64,000 nt of DNA, taken from NCBI RefSeq assembly GCF_024970185.1, contig NZ_CP103965.1, positions 1,298,001-1,362,000 on the forward strand. The letters are read 5' to 3'. Shown here one piece after another: positions 10,066-20,351 of this stretch. Every line of letters starts with the position of its first letter. Within the stretch, counting starts at the first letter, position 1. The position numbers and the translations under genes were made by a program. The notes under the pieces were generated by a model. The model saw nothing but the letters and a program-made list of their open reading frames with translations. It was not told the DNA's origin and searched no databases. The DNA is from Pseudomonas sp. N3-W (lineage in GTDB: Bacteria > Pseudomonadota > Gammaproteobacteria > Pseudomonadales > Pseudomonadaceae).

Positions 10066-10812
10066 TTATTTTGGATAAATCTTTTGAGCGAATGCTATAT
10101 CCGCTGCGCTGAGTCTGGTGTTTAGGGTCTGCTCCCAGCCACCAAGGGTGTAATCGCTTGATACTGGATAGTGCATTACCGAGTGTCGATCATACGGGGT
10201 GTAACTTTGCTGGCTTTGGCGATCTGCAGGAAAAAGGTTGGCGTCAACCAGGGCCTTTGACCATCCAAATTTAAGTTTGTAAAGCGTGTATGTTTTTTCC
10301 TTGTTCCAAGGAATATTCGCATCGGGGTGTTGATGTTCGTGCATTAAGCCCAAAGCGTGCCCGAACTCATGAATCACAGTGTATTTAAAATAAGAAGAGG
10401 TGTGATCGGTGCCCAGGGTCATGGTGGTGTGATGAGGGCGAGCATTCAAGGCGTCCGTTCCGATGTGTGAACTTCCGGTGCCATCGCTAAGCGGCGACAA
10501 GTTGATTCTGATATCGCCCTCATATAATTCATCGTTGTCAGGAAGCTCGATAAAGTGGAAGTGAAGATTGACATGGGGTTGCCATGTGTTGATGCCATCC
10601 TTGACGGCCTGGACCAGCTCATCACCAAAATCGGGTATGGCAATTTTTAGTGTTCTACCTGGCTTCCAGTATTTCGTATGTGTGCCGACGGACCTTTTCT
10701 TGCGGTTGGATGGGGTGAGTGGCGCGTTGGCCGGGTTTTCGGTGATGGCGGCGTCATAAGAGGCGAGAATGTCCGCGGGGTGTTCGATAATACAAGGTCT
10801 TGTGGGGGTCAT
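10066..10812 (-). CDS. astacin-like (M12A) zinc metalloprotease, orphan
   Basis: Predicted metzincin protease. Residues 148-159 are HEFGHALGLMHE, the full zinc signature with the extra astacin glutamate, and SVMHYP at 211-216 is the astacin Met-turn. Residues 1-45 (MTPTRPCIIEHPADIL... NRKKRSVG) look like a short propeptide with a basic cleavage-like patch; no Sec signal peptide is visible. The start is ATG 10812, preceded by GGAAG; the open frame continues upstream but is AT-rich and non-conserved in look. 248 aa. Base composition is clearly AT-richer than the flanking genes, suggesting acquisition. Export route and substrate are unknown. Confidence 0.85.
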   Translation of the reverse strand: MTPTRPCIIEHPADILASYDAAITENPANAPLTPSNRKKRSVGTHTKYWKPGRTLKIAIPDFGDELVQAVKDGINTWQPHVNLHFHFIELPDNDELYEGDIRINLSPLSDGTGSSHIGTDALNARPHHTTMTLGTDHTSSYFKYTVIHEFGHALGLMHEHQHPDANIPWNKEKTYTLYKLKFGWSKALVDANLFPADRQSQQSYTPYDRHSVMHYPVSSDYTLGGWEQTLNTRLSAADIAFAQKIYPK

Positions 10813-11030
10813 CAGTAACTTCCATGTTTTGAGACAGTGGGCCTTGGTGGCCGGTTGCGAATATTTAGATGCGTTGCTCTGCACCTTGTTTGATGCGCAG
10901 TGGTTGTTCGGTTTAAATGTTAGTTTGAAATGCTGCTGAATAAAGTTGAATTTGAATTCGTGATGTGTATGTGATGTTTGTGAGGGGCCAGACTGCATTG
11001 CACAGTCTGGTCCTTTTATTAACTTGGTGT
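10813..11030. other. AT-rich intergenic region upstream of the protease gene
   Basis: 218 bases, AT-rich, between dapC (ends 11031, minus) and the protease (starts 10812, minus). It contains a hairpin with 8-base arms CCAGACTG/CAGTCTGG at 10988-11010 but no U-tract on the minus strand. It should hold the protease promoter. No gene is seen. Confidence 0.6.
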
Positions 11031-12230
11031 TTACTGGGTTCGAGTGATAAAAGCGCGGATACGCTCTGCCGCCTCGACGCACTCCGCCAGCGGTGCAACA
11101 AGTGCCATGCGCACTCGACCGGCACCCGGATTGACGCCATCAACTTCCCGCGACAAGTAAGAACCCGGCACGACGGTGACATGTTCTTCTACGAACACGT
11201 CACGGCAGAATGCCTCGTCATCGCCTTCGACGTTCGGCCACAGATAGAAACCGCCATCCGGGCGCTGCACATCCATTACCGGGCTGAGGATCGCCAGTAC
11301 GGCATCGTACTTCTCGCGATACAACGAGCGATTGGCGCGAACATGCACTTCGTCATTCCAGGCGGCCACGCTGGCCAGTTGGGTCTGAACCGGCATCGCG
11401 CAGCCGTGGTAGGTGCGATACAGCAGAAAGCCTTTGAGGATATCGGCATCGCCGGCCACGAAGCCAGAACGCAGGCCTGGCAGGTTGGAGCGCTTGGACA
11501 GGCTGTGGAATACCACGCAACGTTTGAAGTCCTTGCGGCCCAGTTCCACGCAGGCGCTGAGCAGGCCCGGTGGCGGCGTCTGTTCGTCGAAGTACAGCTC
11601 GCTGTAGCACTCGTCGGCGGCGATCACGAAGTCGTATTCGTCGGCCAGAGCAATCAGCTTCTTCAGGGTTTCAACCGGGATCAGTGCGCCGGTCGGGTTG
11701 CCTGGCGAGCACAGGAACAGGATCTGGCAGCGTTTCCAGATATCAGCCGATACGGCATCGAAATCCGGATTGAAGCCGTTCTCATCTAGGCACGGCAGGT
11801 AATGCGGCTTGGCCCCGGCGAGAAACGCGGCGCCTTCGTAGATTTGATAGAACGGGTTCGGGCTGACCACCAGCGCGTCTTCGCCACGATTGACCACGGT
11901 CTGGGTGAAGGCGAACAACGCTTCGCGGGTGCCGTTGACCGGCAACACGTTGCGCGCCGGGTCGAGCCAGCCGTTCGGCACGTTGAAGCGGCGCTCGCAC
12001 CAGCCGGCGATGGCTTCGCGCAGGGCCGGGATGCCGAGGGTGGTCGGGTACACGGCCATCTGGTCCAGATTGCTGGCCAGCGCTTCGGCGACGAAACTTG
12101 GCGAGCGATGTTTCGGCTCGCCGATGGACAGCGCGATCGGACGCTTGTCCGGGTTTGGCGTAACGCTGCCGAGCAGGGCGCGGAGCTTCTCGAACGGGTA
12201 AGGCTGCAGCTGGGACAGGGCGTTGTTCAT
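11031..12230 (-). CDS. dapC: succinyldiaminopimelate aminotransferase DapC
   Basis: PLP-dependent class I/II aminotransferase making N-succinyl-LL-diaminopimelate. It starts MNNALSQLQPYPFEKLRALL, the N-terminus typical of proteobacterial DapC. LSIGEPKH, CSPGNPTGALIP, AADECYSELYFDEQTPP and SLSKRSNLPGLRSGF (PLP lysine) are in order. 399 aa, full length. It lies upstream of the protease and downstream of glnD on the same strand, separated from glnD by a REPIN. The DapC assignment over other aminotransferases rests on the N-terminal motif and the dap gene neighbourhood. Confidence 0.94.
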   Translation of the reverse strand: MNNALSQLQPYPFEKLRALLGSVTPNPDKRPIALSIGEPKHRSPSFVAEALASNLDQMAVYPTTLGIPALREAIAGWCERRFNVPNGWLDPARNVLPVNGTREALFAFTQTVVNRGEDALVVSPNPFYQIYEGAAFLAGAKPHYLPCLDENGFNPDFDAVSADIWKRCQILFLCSPGNPTGALIPVETLKKLIALADEYDFVIAADECYSELYFDEQTPPPGLLSACVELGRKDFKRCVVFHSLSKRSNLPGLRSGFVAGDADILKGFLLYRTYHGCAMPVQTQLASVAAWNDEVHVRANRSLYREKYDAVLAILSPVMDVQRPDGGFYLWPNVEGDDEAFCRDVFVEEHVTVVPGSYLSREVDGVNPGAGRVRMALVAPLAECVEAAERIRAFITRTQ

Positions 12231-12245
12231 GGGGGCCTCTTTTAA

Positions 12246-12349
12246 TGTGGGAACGGGCCTGTGTGGGGGTTGGCCTGCCTGCGATGCAGCCGCCTCGGTG
12301 TGTCAGGTACACCGAAGTGATGCTGTCGCAGGCAAGCCAGCTCCCACAC
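12246..12349. repeat. REPIN with extended left arm, between dapC and glnD
   Basis: The right arm GCAGGCAAGCCAGCTCCCAC pairs with a left arm GTGGGGGTTGGCCTGCCTGC. A further partial copy ATGTGGGAACGGGCCTGTG lies in front, suggesting an insertion or a third decayed REP copy. The core matches the subfamily seen near 4.9 kb. Confidence 0.85.
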
Positions 12350-12381
12350 TGGCGCTTTCCCACAGGGGGAAATGTGTTGAT

Positions 12382-15084
12382 TCAGATGCTCAGGCGCGAC
12401 AGTTTGATATCCGGTTCCTGGTTGACGCTCAGCTGTTCGACGATTGCATCCTGCAAACGGCTGCACAGTTGCGGGTCGGACAGCGGCTGATTGTGCGCAT
12501 CGGTGATGAAAAATACGTCCTCTACCCGCTCGCCGAGGGTGGCAATCTTTGCGTTCTGTAACGACAGGTCGAACTCCAGGAAAATCGTGCCGATCCGCGC
12601 CAGCAGGCCCGGGCGATCCGGTGCGCTGAGTTCCAGCACGGTGACCGGACGTTGCGCATCGTTGTGGATCGTCACCTGGGGCGCGAACGCGAAGTGCTTG
12701 AGCTGGCGTGGCACCCGGCGCTGGATGATCGTCGGGTAGTCGTCCGGGTTACGCAGGGCTTCGGTCAGGCCGTCGCGGATCTGCTTGACCCGCGTCGGAT
12801 TATCGCCGATCGAGTCGCCGTCAGTGTCGAGCACGATGTAGGTGTCGAGGGTGAACTGGCTGCTGGAGGTGATGACCCGGGCATCGTGAATGTTCAGGTT
12901 GAGCTGGTCCATCGCCGCCACGGTCACGGCGAAGAAGTCGTGCTGGTCCGGTGCATAGATGAAGATCTGCGTGCCGCCTTCGAACTCGCGCTGGGTGGTT
13001 TCCTTGATCAGTACCAGGGGGCCGCCATCGGCGGGTTGCTGGAGGATCGCATCACTGTGCCAGGCGACGTCGCCGGCGGTATGGCGCAGGAAGTAGTCAT
13101 CGCCCAACTGCGACCACAGCTGCTCGACATCGTCTGGATCGGTGCCGCCGCGTACCAGAATGTCCAGCGCGGCACGTTGGGTCTGGCGGATCTGCTCTTC
13201 GCGGTCCACCGGGTTTTCCAGGCCCCGGCGCAAGGCGCGCTTGGTCTCGGTATAGAGCTGGCGCAGCAGGCTGGCGCGCCAGGAGTTCCACAGCGTCGGG
13301 TTGGTGGCGTTGATGTCGGCGACGGTCAGCACGTACAGATAATCAAGGTGGGTTTCGTCACCGACGATCTGGGCGAAGTCGTGGATTACCTGCGGGTCGG
13401 ACAAGTCCTTGCGCTGAGCGGTGGTCGACATCACCAGGTGGTTCTGCACCAGCCAGACGATCAGGCGGCTGTCCCACACCGGCAATTGATGCCGCTGGCA
13501 GAACGCTTCGGCATCCACCGCACCGATTTCCGAGTGATCGCCGTGCCGGCCTTTACCGATGTCATGGTAGAGACCGGCGAGATAAATCAGCTCGGGCTTG
13601 GGCAGCTTGCCCATGAGCTTGCTGGCCAGCGGAAATTTTTCTGACACCTGGGTGTACTGCAGCTTACGCAGGTGCTTGATCAGGTTCAGGGTGTGGGCGT
13701 CGACCGTATAAATGTGAAACAGGTCGTGCTGCATCTGCCCGACAATAAAACCGAACTCCGGCAGGTAGCGCCCGAGAATGCCGTAGCGGTTCATCCGACG
13801 CAGGTTGCGATGGATACCGATCTTGCACTTGAACAGCTCGATGAACAGGCTGGTATTGCGAATATCGTTTCTAAAATCGTCGTCGATCAAATGCCGGTGC
13901 TCGCGCAGCAGGCGAATGGTATCGGCCCGCACGCCCTTGATTTCCGGCTGTTGGGCCATCAGCACGAAGATTTCGAGCATGGCGAACGGCGTACGGCGAA
14001 ACACATTGTTGTTGCGTGCCTCGATATAGCCGTCGTGCAACTGGAACCGCGAGTTGATCGGTTGCGGCGGCGCTTCGTCTTCCGGCGCCAGAATGACTTC
14101 TTCGAAATGCTGGATGATCAGGTCGCTGAGCTGGGCAATGCTCATGACCACCCGGTAATACTGTTGCATGAAGTTTTCAATGGCTTGCTTGGCATCATCG
14201 CCTGCAAAACCCAGGAGTCCGGCAATGGAACGCTGGTGGTCGAACAGCAGGCGGTCTTCGGAGCGGCCGGCGAGCATGTGCAGGGCGTAGCGCACTTTCC
14301 ACAGGAATTCCTGGGAAGAAGCCAGCAAGGCATTTTCGCTCTCGACCAGAAAACCTTCACCGGCCAGGGCGCGCAGGTTCAAGGTGCCATATTGACGACG
14401 GGCAACCCACAGAATTGTCTGAATATCCCGTAGGCCACCGGGCGAGCCTTTGACGTTGGGTTCCAGGTTGTATTCGGTATCGTTGTACTTGTGATGACGG
14501 GCTTTTTGCTCGGCGCGTTTGGCCAGGAAAAACTCTTTGCTCGGCCACATGTGCGCGGTGCTGGTGACGTCCAGCATGCGTTGGCGCAGACGCTCGGGGC
14601 CGCAGATCGTGCGGCTTTCCATCAGGTTGGTGACAACGGTCAGGTCGGCGCGGGCCTCGACGGCGCATTCGTCAACCGAGCGAACGCTCTGGCCGACTTC
14701 CAGGCCGATGTCCCACAACAGTGTCAGAAAGCGCTCGATGGAGTCGCGGAAAACTTCGTGGTCGGCGCTGTCCAGCAGGATCAATAAATCGATGTCGGAG
14801 TAGGGGTGCAACTCCCCGCGACCGTAGCCGCCGACCGCGACCAGCGCGATATCGGCGTCTTCGCTCCAGTTGAACTGTTCCCAGGCCTTTTGCAGGATGT
14901 TATCGACGAACCAGGCGCGGTCCTCGATCAGCCGGCGAATGTCCCGGCCGCTGCGAAAGCGCCCGTCAAGTACGTCGCGGGCCTGGCGGATGGCCTTCTT
15001 GAACGCTGCAATCGGGCTTGCCTTCAACGCCAGTTCGGCCTGGAACTGGCCGCGGTCGAAAAGTTCGGGATCCACCTGCGGCAT
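12382..15084 (-). CDS. glnD: bifunctional [protein-PII] uridylyltransferase/uridylyl-removing enzyme GlnD
   Basis: Glutamine sensor that uridylylates PII proteins when nitrogen is scarce and deuridylylates them when it is plentiful. Domains in order: nucleotidyltransferase with [19 protein letters not shown] near residue 90; GlnD-specific PII-UTase domain; HD hydrolase with [14 protein letters not shown] near residue 510; and two C-terminal ACT domains ([12 protein letters not shown] and [17 protein letters not shown]) that bind glutamine. 900 aa is full length. ATG 15084 lies 42 bases downstream of the map stop, so map-glnD are probably cotranscribed. Confidence 0.97.
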   Translation of the reverse strand: MPQVDPELFDRGQFQAELALKASPIAAFKKAIRQARDVLDGRFRSGRDIRRLIEDRAWFVDNILQKAWEQFNWSEDADIALVAVGGYGRGELHPYSDIDLLILLDSADHEVFRDSIERFLTLLWDIGLEVGQSVRSVDECAVEARADLTVVTNLMESRTICGPERLRQRMLDVTSTAHMWPSKEFFLAKRAEQKARHHKYNDTEYNLEPNVKGSPGGLRDIQTILWVARRQYGTLNLRALAGEGFLVESENALLASSQEFLWKVRYALHMLAGRSEDRLLFDHQRSIAGLLGFAGDDAKQAIENFMQQYYRVVMSIAQLSDLIIQHFEEVILAPEDEAPPQPINSRFQLHDGYIEARNNNVFRRTPFAMLEIFVLMAQQPEIKGVRADTIRLLREHRHLIDDDFRNDIRNTSLFIELFKCKIGIHRNLRRMNRYGILGRYLPEFGFIVGQMQHDLFHIYTVDAHTLNLIKHLRKLQYTQVSEKFPLASKLMGKLPKPELIYLAGLYHDIGKGRHGDHSEIGAVDAEAFCQRHQLPVWDSRLIVWLVQNHLVMSTTAQRKDLSDPQVIHDFAQIVGDETHLDYLYVLTVADINATNPTLWNSWRASLLRQLYTETKRALRRGLENPVDREEQIRQTQRAALDILVRGGTDPDDVEQLWSQLGDDYFLRHTAGDVAWHSDAILQQPADGGPLVLIKETTQREFEGGTQIFIYAPDQHDFFAVTVAAMDQLNLNIHDARVITSSSQFTLDTYIVLDTDGDSIGDNPTRVKQIRDGLTEALRNPDDYPTIIQRRVPRQLKHFAFAPQVTIHNDAQRPVTVLELSAPDRPGLLARIGTIFLEFDLSLQNAKIATLGERVEDVFFITDAHNQPLSDPQLCSRLQDAIVEQLSVNQEPDIKLSRLSI

Positions 15085-15125
15085 CGATTGGCTTTCCTTT
15101 CTATAGGCTGGGAACGGTGGCTGGA

Positions 15126-15908
15126 TCAGGCCGAAACGCGGGGGATGGTGTCATCGGCGCGCAGGGTGAAGATCTCGTAGCCGGTCTCGGTCACTACCAG
15201 GGTGTGTTCCCACTGGGCGGAGAGCTTGCGGTCCTTGGTGATCGCGGTCCAGCCATCACCCAGTACCTTGGTGTCGGCGCGGCCCTGGTTGATCATCGGC
15301 TCGATGGTGAAGGTCATGCCTGCTTGCAGTTCCATGCCAGTGCCGGCGCGGCCGTAATGCAGGATCTGGGGTTCTTCGTGGAAAACCTTGCCGATGCCAT
15401 GGCCGCAGAACTCACGAACCACTGAGAAGCCGTTCTTTTCGGCGTGCTTCTGGATCACTTCACCGATATCGCCCAGGCGGCAGCCGGGTTTGACGATCTC
15501 GATGGCCTTGTACATGCATTCCTGAGTGATCTGCGACAGGCGCTCGGCCCACACCGGCACTTTGCCAACGTGGAACATGCGGCTGGTGTCGCCGTGGTAG
15601 CCGTCCTTGATGACGGTGACGTCGATGTTCAGGGTGTCGCCATCTTTCAGCGGCTTCTCGTTCGGGATGCCGTGGCAGACCACGTGGTTGATCGAGGTGC
15701 AGATCGACTTCGGGTAGCCCTTGTAGTTGAGCGGGGCAGGGATGGCCTGCTGCACGTTGACGATATAGTCGTGGCAGATGCGGTCCAGCTCTTCGGTGGT
15801 GATGCCCGGTTTGACATGTTCGGCAATCATTTCCAGCACATCGGCGGCCAGTTTGCCGGCGACGCGCATTTTTGCGATGTCCTCGGGGGTTTTGAGGGTG
15901 ACGGTCAT
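15126..15908 (-). CDS. map: methionine aminopeptidase type I
   Basis: Removes the initiator methionine from nascent proteins. Starts [20 protein letters not shown] at ATG 15908. Dinuclear metal-site segments are visible: [19 protein letters not shown], the [11 protein letters not shown] stretch, [14 protein letters not shown] and [10 protein letters not shown]. 260 aa, type Ia without an extension. An open frame runs 92 codons further upstream through non-conserved sequence that also holds the divergent rpsB promoter, so the short start is right. Divergent from rpsB, as in most gamma-proteobacteria. Confidence 0.96.
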   Translation of the reverse strand: MTVTLKTPEDIAKMRVAGKLAADVLEMIAEHVKPGITTEELDRICHDYIVNVQQAIPAPLNYKGYPKSICTSINHVVCHGIPNEKPLKDGDTLNIDVTVIKDGYHGDTSRMFHVGKVPVWAERLSQITQECMYKAIEIVKPGCRLGDIGEVIQKHAEKNGFSVVREFCGHGIGKVFHEEPQILHYGRAGTGMELQAGMTFTIEPMINQGRADTKVLGDGWTAITKDRKLSAQWEHTLVVTETGYEIFTLRADDTIPRVSA

Positions 15909-16113
15909 ACAGGCTCTCTCTGCGCTCGTTGGCGCTTTCCTGAAACGGGATGGGCGTTGCGCGACGGTTGTTCGCGGCCCCGAAAAACGCGATTCTATCA
16001 GACGATCAGCGCAAATCTGAGCTTCTGTGCGTCGCTTCTCTCTATAGATTGGCGCATTCTTGGGCGATTCCAAGGTGCGTTCGAAGACGGATGTCGGGTT
16101 TTGAGAATCCGGG

Positions 16114-16281
16114 TTCCGTTTTTTGCAAGCTTGTGATATAAAATGCGCCGCTTTCCGGGGATACCCCGAAAGGCTTAAATCCACACACGTGTCGACACGA
16201 TGACCTGGGTGCCTTCAGCTGATGCTGCTGGTTGGTCATTGGGATACGTGGAGGCCAAACCCGACTTATTAAGGAACTATC
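16114..16281 (+). promoter_or_regulatory. rpsB promoter and structured leader
   Basis: TTCCGT, a 17-base spacer and TATAAA (16137-16142) make a plausible promoter. The leader of about 130 bases contains hairpins, including CGGGGATACCCCG and a second stem around GATGACC...GGTCATT, and ends with the Shine-Dalgarno AAGGAA before ATG. S2 is known to feed back on its own leader in E. coli; the same control is an inference here. Confidence 0.6.
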
Positions 16282-17019
16282 ATGTCCCAAGTCAATATGC
16301 GCGATATGCTGAAGGCCGGTGTGCACTTCGGTCACCAGACCCGTTACTGGAACCCGAAAATGGGTAAGTACATTTTCGGCGCGCGTAACAAGATTCACAT
16401 CATCAACCTTGAAAAAACCCTGCCAATGTTCAACGAAGCTCTGACTTTCGTAGAGCGTCTGGCCCAGGGCAAAAACAAGATTCTGTTCGTCGGCACCAAG
16501 CGTTCCGCTGGCAAGATCGTTGCTGAAGAAGCAGCACGTTGCGGTTCGCCGTACGTCGATCACCGCTGGTTGGGCGGCATGCTCACCAACTTCAAAACCA
16601 TCCGTGCTTCCATCAAGCGTCTGCGTGACCTTGAAGTGCAAGCCGAAGACGGTACTTTCGCCAAGCTGACCAAGAAAGAGGCGCTGATGCGCACTCGCGA
16701 CCTGGAAAAGCTGGATCGTTCCCTGGGTGGTATCAAGGACATGGGCGGTCTGCCAGACGCTCTGTTCGTTATCGATGTTGATCACGAGCGTATCGCGATC
16801 ACCGAAGCCAACAAGCTGGGCATCCCGGTTATCGGCGTAGTCGATACCAACAGCAGCCCGGAAGGCGTTGACTACATCATCCCAGGCAACGATGACGCAA
16901 TCCGCGCTATCCAGCTGTACATGGGTTCGATGGCTGACGCTGTAATCCGTGGTCGCAACCACGTTGCTGGCGGCACCGAGCAGTTCGTTGAAGAAGCTCC
17001 GGTAGCAGCAGCTGAGTAA
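16282..17019 (+). CDS. rpsB: 30S ribosomal protein S2
   Basis: Small-subunit protein needed for S1 docking and translation start. [19 protein letters not shown] and [20 protein letters not shown] are family signatures; 245 aa. Preceded by AAGGAACTATC before ATG. Codon use is strongly biased, as for highly expressed genes. Followed by an intrinsic terminator before tsf, so part of the transcripts may be monocistronic. Confidence 0.98.
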   Translation: MSQVNMRDMLKAGVHFGHQTRYWNPKMGKYIFGARNKIHIINLEKTLPMFNEALTFVERLAQGKNKILFVGTKRSAGKIVAEEAARCGSPYVDHRWLGGMLTNFKTIRASIKRLRDLEVQAEDGTFAKLTKKEALMRTRDLEKLDRSLGGIKDMGGLPDALFVIDVDHERIAITEANKLGIPVIGVVDTNSSPEGVDYIIPGNDDAIRAIQLYMGSMADAVIRGRNHVAGGTEQFVEEAPVAAAE

Positions 17020-17047
17020 TTGACGCCTTGGCGTTGACTCAGTAAGC

Positions 17048-17072
17048 AAAAAGGGGGCTTGGCCCCCTTTTT
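17048..17072 (+). terminator. intrinsic terminator between rpsB and tsf
   Basis: Perfect stem AAAAAGGGGGC/GCCCCCTTTTT with a 3-base loop and built-in U-tract, 29 bases after the rpsB stop codon. Confidence 0.88.
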
Positions 17073-17211
17073 GCCACCTCGAAAACCAATTGTGGGCAGC
17101 GCAGCTACAGCGGTTGTAACGTGCAGCAGCTTACAAGGGTGGTTCGGGAAGAATTGAACGCCCGTTCGATCGGGTGGAATGGTTGATAACCTATCCAAGA
17201 GGATTTTTGAA

Positions 17212-18075
17212 ATGGCAGAGATTACTGCAGCGTTGGTCAAAGAACTGCGCGAGCGTACCGGCGAAGGCATGATGGATTGCAAAAAGGCCTTGACCAAGGC
17301 CGGCGGCGACATCGAAAAAGCCATTGATGACATGCGTGCTTCGGGCGCCATCAAGGCTGCCAAGAAAGCGGGCAACGTTGCCGCTGAAGGCGCTATCGCT
17401 CTGAAGGAAGACGGCAAGTCCGCTGTTCTTCTGGAAGTGAACTCGCAGACAGACTTCCTGGCTCTTCAGGACGACTTCAAGGCATTCGTTGCTTCCAGCG
17501 TTGAAAAAGCATTCGCTGACAAGCTGACGGACGTTGCGCCGCTGATCGCCGCTCAAGAAGCCGATCGTCTGGTTCTGGTTGGCAAGGTTGGCGAAAACGT
17601 CAACATCCGTCGCCTGGCTCGCGTTGAAGGTGATGTTGTTGGTGGTTACCTGCACGGTAACAAGATCGGTGTTGCGGTTGTTCTCAAAGGCGGCGACGTT
17701 GAGCTGGCCAAAGACATCGCTATGCACGTAGCGGCGACCAACCCTGAATTCCTGCTGCCATCGGAAGTTTCCGCTGAAGCGGTCGAGCGCGAGAAAGCCG
17801 TGTTCCTGACCCTCAACGCTGACAAGATCGCTGGCAAGCCAGAAAACATCGTTGAAAACATGGTCAAAGGTCGTATCAGCAAGTTCCTGGCTGAAGCGAG
17901 CCTGGTTGAGCAGGCGTTCGTCAAGAACCCTGAAATCAAGGTTGGCGAACTGGCCAAGAAAGCTGGCGCTGAAATCGTTTCTTTCACCTACTTCAAAGTA
18001 GGCGAAGGCATCGAGAAGCCGGTCGACAACTTCGCTGAAGAAGTTGCTGCCCAGCTGGCTGCCGCCAAGCAATAA
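17212..18075 (+). CDS. tsf: translation elongation factor Ts
   Basis: Guanine nucleotide exchange factor for EF-Tu. MAEITAALVKELRERTGEGMMDCKKAL is split here as MAEITAALVKELRERTGEG followed by MMDCKKAL, the EF-Ts N-terminal signature; the core repeats and C-terminal module follow. 287 aa, full length. Start ATG 17212 has AAGAGGATTTTTGAA upstream. The open frame extends 11 codons earlier but without a family match. Sits between two terminators, so it also needs its own promoter in the 139-base gap after the rpsB terminator, or relies on read-through. Confidence 0.98.
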   Translation: MAEITAALVKELRERTGEGMMDCKKALTKAGGDIEKAIDDMRASGAIKAAKKAGNVAAEGAIALKEDGKSAVLLEVNSQTDFLALQDDFKAFVASSVEKAFADKLTDVAPLIAAQEADRLVLVGKVGENVNIRRLARVEGDVVGGYLHGNKIGVAVVLKGGDVELAKDIAMHVAATNPEFLLPSEVSAEAVEREKAVFLTLNADKIAGKPENIVENMVKGRISKFLAEASLVEQAFVKNPEIKVGELAKKAGAEIVSFTYFKVGEGIEKPVDNFAEEVAAQLAAAKQ

Positions 18076-18099
18076 GACGGTTTTTTAACTGTCGCCCTG

Positions 18100-18134
18100 A
18101 AGAGGCTGCCCGCTTACGCGCGCAGCCTCTTTTC
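18100..18134 (+). terminator. intrinsic terminator after tsf
   Basis: Stem AAGAGGCTGC/GCAGCCTCTT with a GC-rich loop and a short TTTT tail, 25 bases beyond the tsf stop. Two further small hairpins follow before pyrH: ACCAAT/ATTGGT near 18150 and TGGCGCT/AGCGCCA at 18196-18214. Confidence 0.8.
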
Positions 18135-18284
18135 AGATGGGCTACCAATTTTTATTGGTTTCCCTTTGGAACTGGCTTACAAAGCCATGTTCCGATGGCG
18201 CTGAAGCAGCGCCAAGCTAGAGTGAACGCCAGCTGTAAACAGCTCGCAAAGAATTTTTAAAATACGCCGCAGGAGAGATTCGCA

Positions 18285-19028
18285 ATGGCTCAGCAGGGCA
18301 GTGGTTATCAGGCTCGCTATAAACGCATTCTACTCAAGCTTAGCGGCGAGGCCCTGATGGGCTCGGAAGAGTTCGGGATCGACCCGAAAGTTCTGGATCG
18401 CATGGCGCTGGAAGTCGGCCAACTGGTTGGCATCGGCGTGCAGGTCGGTCTGGTGATCGGCGGCGGCAACCTGTTCCGTGGCGCGGCGCTGAGCGCGGCT
18501 GGCATGGACCGGGTCACAGGCGACCACATGGGCATGCTGGCCACTGTGATGAACGCCCTGGCCATGCGTGATGCGCTGGAGCGGGCCAATATCTCGGCCA
18601 TCGTGATGTCGGCCATTTCCATGGTTGGCGTAACGGATCACTATGATCGTCGCAAAGCCATGCGTCACCTGAACGCCAAGGAAGTCGTGATTTTCGCGGC
18701 CGGTACCGGCAATCCGTTCTTCACCACGGATTCGGCAGCCTGCCTGCGTGCAATCGAAATCGATGCCGATGTCGTGCTCAAGGCGACCAAGGTCGATGGC
18801 GTCTACACCGCTGACCCATTCAAAGACCCGCATGCCGAGAAGTTCGATCATCTGACTTACGATGAAGTGCTGGATCGCAAGCTGGGCGTGATGGACCTGA
18901 CTGCCATCTGCCTGTGTCGCGACCACAAGATGCCGTTGCGCGTATTCAACATGAACAAGCCCGGCGCCCTGCTGAACATCGTGCATGGCGGCGCTGAAGG
19001 CACCCTGATCGAGGAAGGCCAACAATGA
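18285..19028 (+). CDS. pyrH: UMP kinase
   Basis: Phosphorylates UMP to UDP in pyrimidine nucleotide synthesis; amino-acid-kinase fold. Motifs: [37 protein letters not shown] and [13 protein letters not shown]. 247 aa. GGAGAG lies before ATG. The stop overlaps frr by four bases (ATGA), indicating coupling. A terminator precedes the gene, so its promoter should be in 18135-18284. Confidence 0.97.
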   Translation: MAQQGSGYQARYKRILLKLSGEALMGSEEFGIDPKVLDRMALEVGQLVGIGVQVGLVIGGGNLFRGAALSAAGMDRVTGDHMGMLATVMNALAMRDALERANISAIVMSAISMVGVTDHYDRRKAMRHLNAKEVVIFAAGTGNPFFTTDSAACLRAIEIDADVVLKATKVDGVYTADPFKDPHAEKFDHLTYDEVLDRKLGVMDLTAICLCRDHKMPLRVFNMNKPGALLNIVHGGAEGTLIEEGQQ

Positions 19029-19582
19029 TCAACGAAATCAAGAAAGACGCCCAAGCGCGTATGCACAAATCCCTGGAGTCTCTGGCCCATGCATTTGGTC
19101 AGATTCGCACCGGCAAGGCGCACCCGAGCATCCTGGGCAGCGTGATGGTGCCTTACTACGGTTCGGATACGCCTATCAGCCAGGTGGCCAACGTCACTGT
19201 TAAAGACTCCCGCACCCTGCAGGTCGTGGCCTTCGAGCGCAATATGCTCGCGGCGGTCGACAAGGCAATCCAGAGCGCTGGCCTGAACCTCAATCCGACC
19301 AACCTGGGCGAATTGTTGTTGATCTCCATGCCTGCCCTGACTGAAGAGACCCGCAAGGTTTTCGCCAAGCAGGCGCGTGATGCCGCAGAAGATGCGCGTA
19401 TTGCCGTGCGCAATATTCGTCGCGATGCGCTGAGCCAGCTCAAAGACCTGGTCAAGGAAAAGGAAATCAGCGAAGACGAAGAGCGTCGTGCTGCTGATGA
19501 CGTCCAGAAGCTGACAGACAAGGCCGTGGCTGATATCGAAACCGCCACCAAGCAGAAAGAAGCGGACCTGATGGCCGTATAA
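19025..19582 (+). CDS. frr: ribosome recycling factor
   Basis: Splits post-termination ribosomes with EF-G. 185 aa, full length; [17 protein letters not shown] arginine-rich segment ([17 protein letters not shown]) and [13 protein letters not shown] fit the two-domain tRNA-like fold. Its ATG overlaps the pyrH stop. Confidence 0.97.
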   Translation: MINEIKKDAQARMHKSLESLAHAFGQIRTGKAHPSILGSVMVPYYGSDTPISQVANVTVKDSRTLQVVAFERNMLAAVDKAIQSAGLNLNPTNLGELLLISMPALTEETRKVFAKQARDAAEDARIAVRNIRRDALSQLKDLVKEKEISEDEERRAADDVQKLTDKAVADIETATKQKEADLMAV

Positions 19583-19595
19583 GGGTCGCGTTTTC

Positions 19596-20351
19596 ATGGA
19601 TAAGACCAAGCAGACTGCGCCGTCCGCGGTGCCGCGCCATGTCGCGATCATCATGGATGGCAACAATCGCTGGGCGAAAAAACGCTTCATGCCGGGTGTC
19701 GCCGGGCATAAAGCGGGTGTAGATGCCGTTCGCGCGGTGATTGAAGTGTGCGCCGAGGCCAAGGTCGAGGTGCTGACCCTGTTTGCCTTCTCCAGTGAAA
19801 ACTGGCAGCGCCCGGCCGATGAGGTCAGCGCCTTGATGGATCTGTTCTTCAAGGCGCTGCGTCGTGAGGCCAAGCGCCTCAATGACAACAACATCAGCCT
19901 GCGCATCATTGGTGACCGTTCGCGTTTTCACCCCGAGCTTCAGGCAGCCATGCGTGAAGCCGAGGCGATCACTGCCGGCGCCAATCGCTTTATCCTGCAG
20001 ATTGCTGCCAACTACGGTGGTCAGTGGGATATCGCGCAGGCGGCTCAGCGTCTGGCGCGGGAGGTTCAAGCCGGGCATTTGCGCGCGGAAGACATCACCC
20101 CCGAGCTGTTGCAAACCTGCCTGGTGACCGGTGATCTGCCGTTGCCGGACCTGTGCATCCGTACCGGCGGTGAGCACCGCATCAGTAATTTCCTGCTGTG
20201 GCAGCTGGCTTACACCGAGCTGTATTTCTCCGACCTGTTCTGGCCGGACTTCAAACACGACGCCATGCGCACTGCGCTGGCTGATTTCGCTTCTCGCCAG
20301 CGACGCTTCGGTAAAACGAGCGAGCAGGTCGAGTCTGGAGCCCGGGTTTAA
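19596..20351 (+). CDS. uppS: undecaprenyl diphosphate synthase
   Basis: Cis-prenyltransferase that extends farnesyl diphosphate to C55, the lipid carrier of peptidoglycan and O-antigen synthesis. HVAIIMDGNNRWAKKR holds the catalytic aspartate; FSSENWQRP and RTGGEHRISNFLLWQ are family motifs. The DGNN form (DGNG in E. coli) is usual in Pseudomonas. 251 aa. The stop shares one base with the cdsA start (TAATG). Confidence 0.97.
   Translation: MDKTKQTAPSAVPRHVAIIMDGNNRWAKKRFMPGVAGHKAGVDAVRAVIEVCAEAKVEVLTLFAFSSENWQRPADEVSALMDLFFKALRREAKRLNDNNISLRIIGDRSRFHPELQAAMREAEAITAGANRFILQIAANYGGQWDIAQAAQRLAREVQAGHLRAEDITPELLQTCLVTGDLPLPDLCIRTGGEHRISNFLLWQLAYTELYFSDLFWPDFKHDAMRTALADFASRQRRFGKTSEQVESGARV

Noticed and set aside
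10988..11010. Hairpin CCAGACTG/CAGTCTGG as a dapC terminator
   Set aside because: On the minus strand the stem is followed by CCCCTC, not a U-tract.
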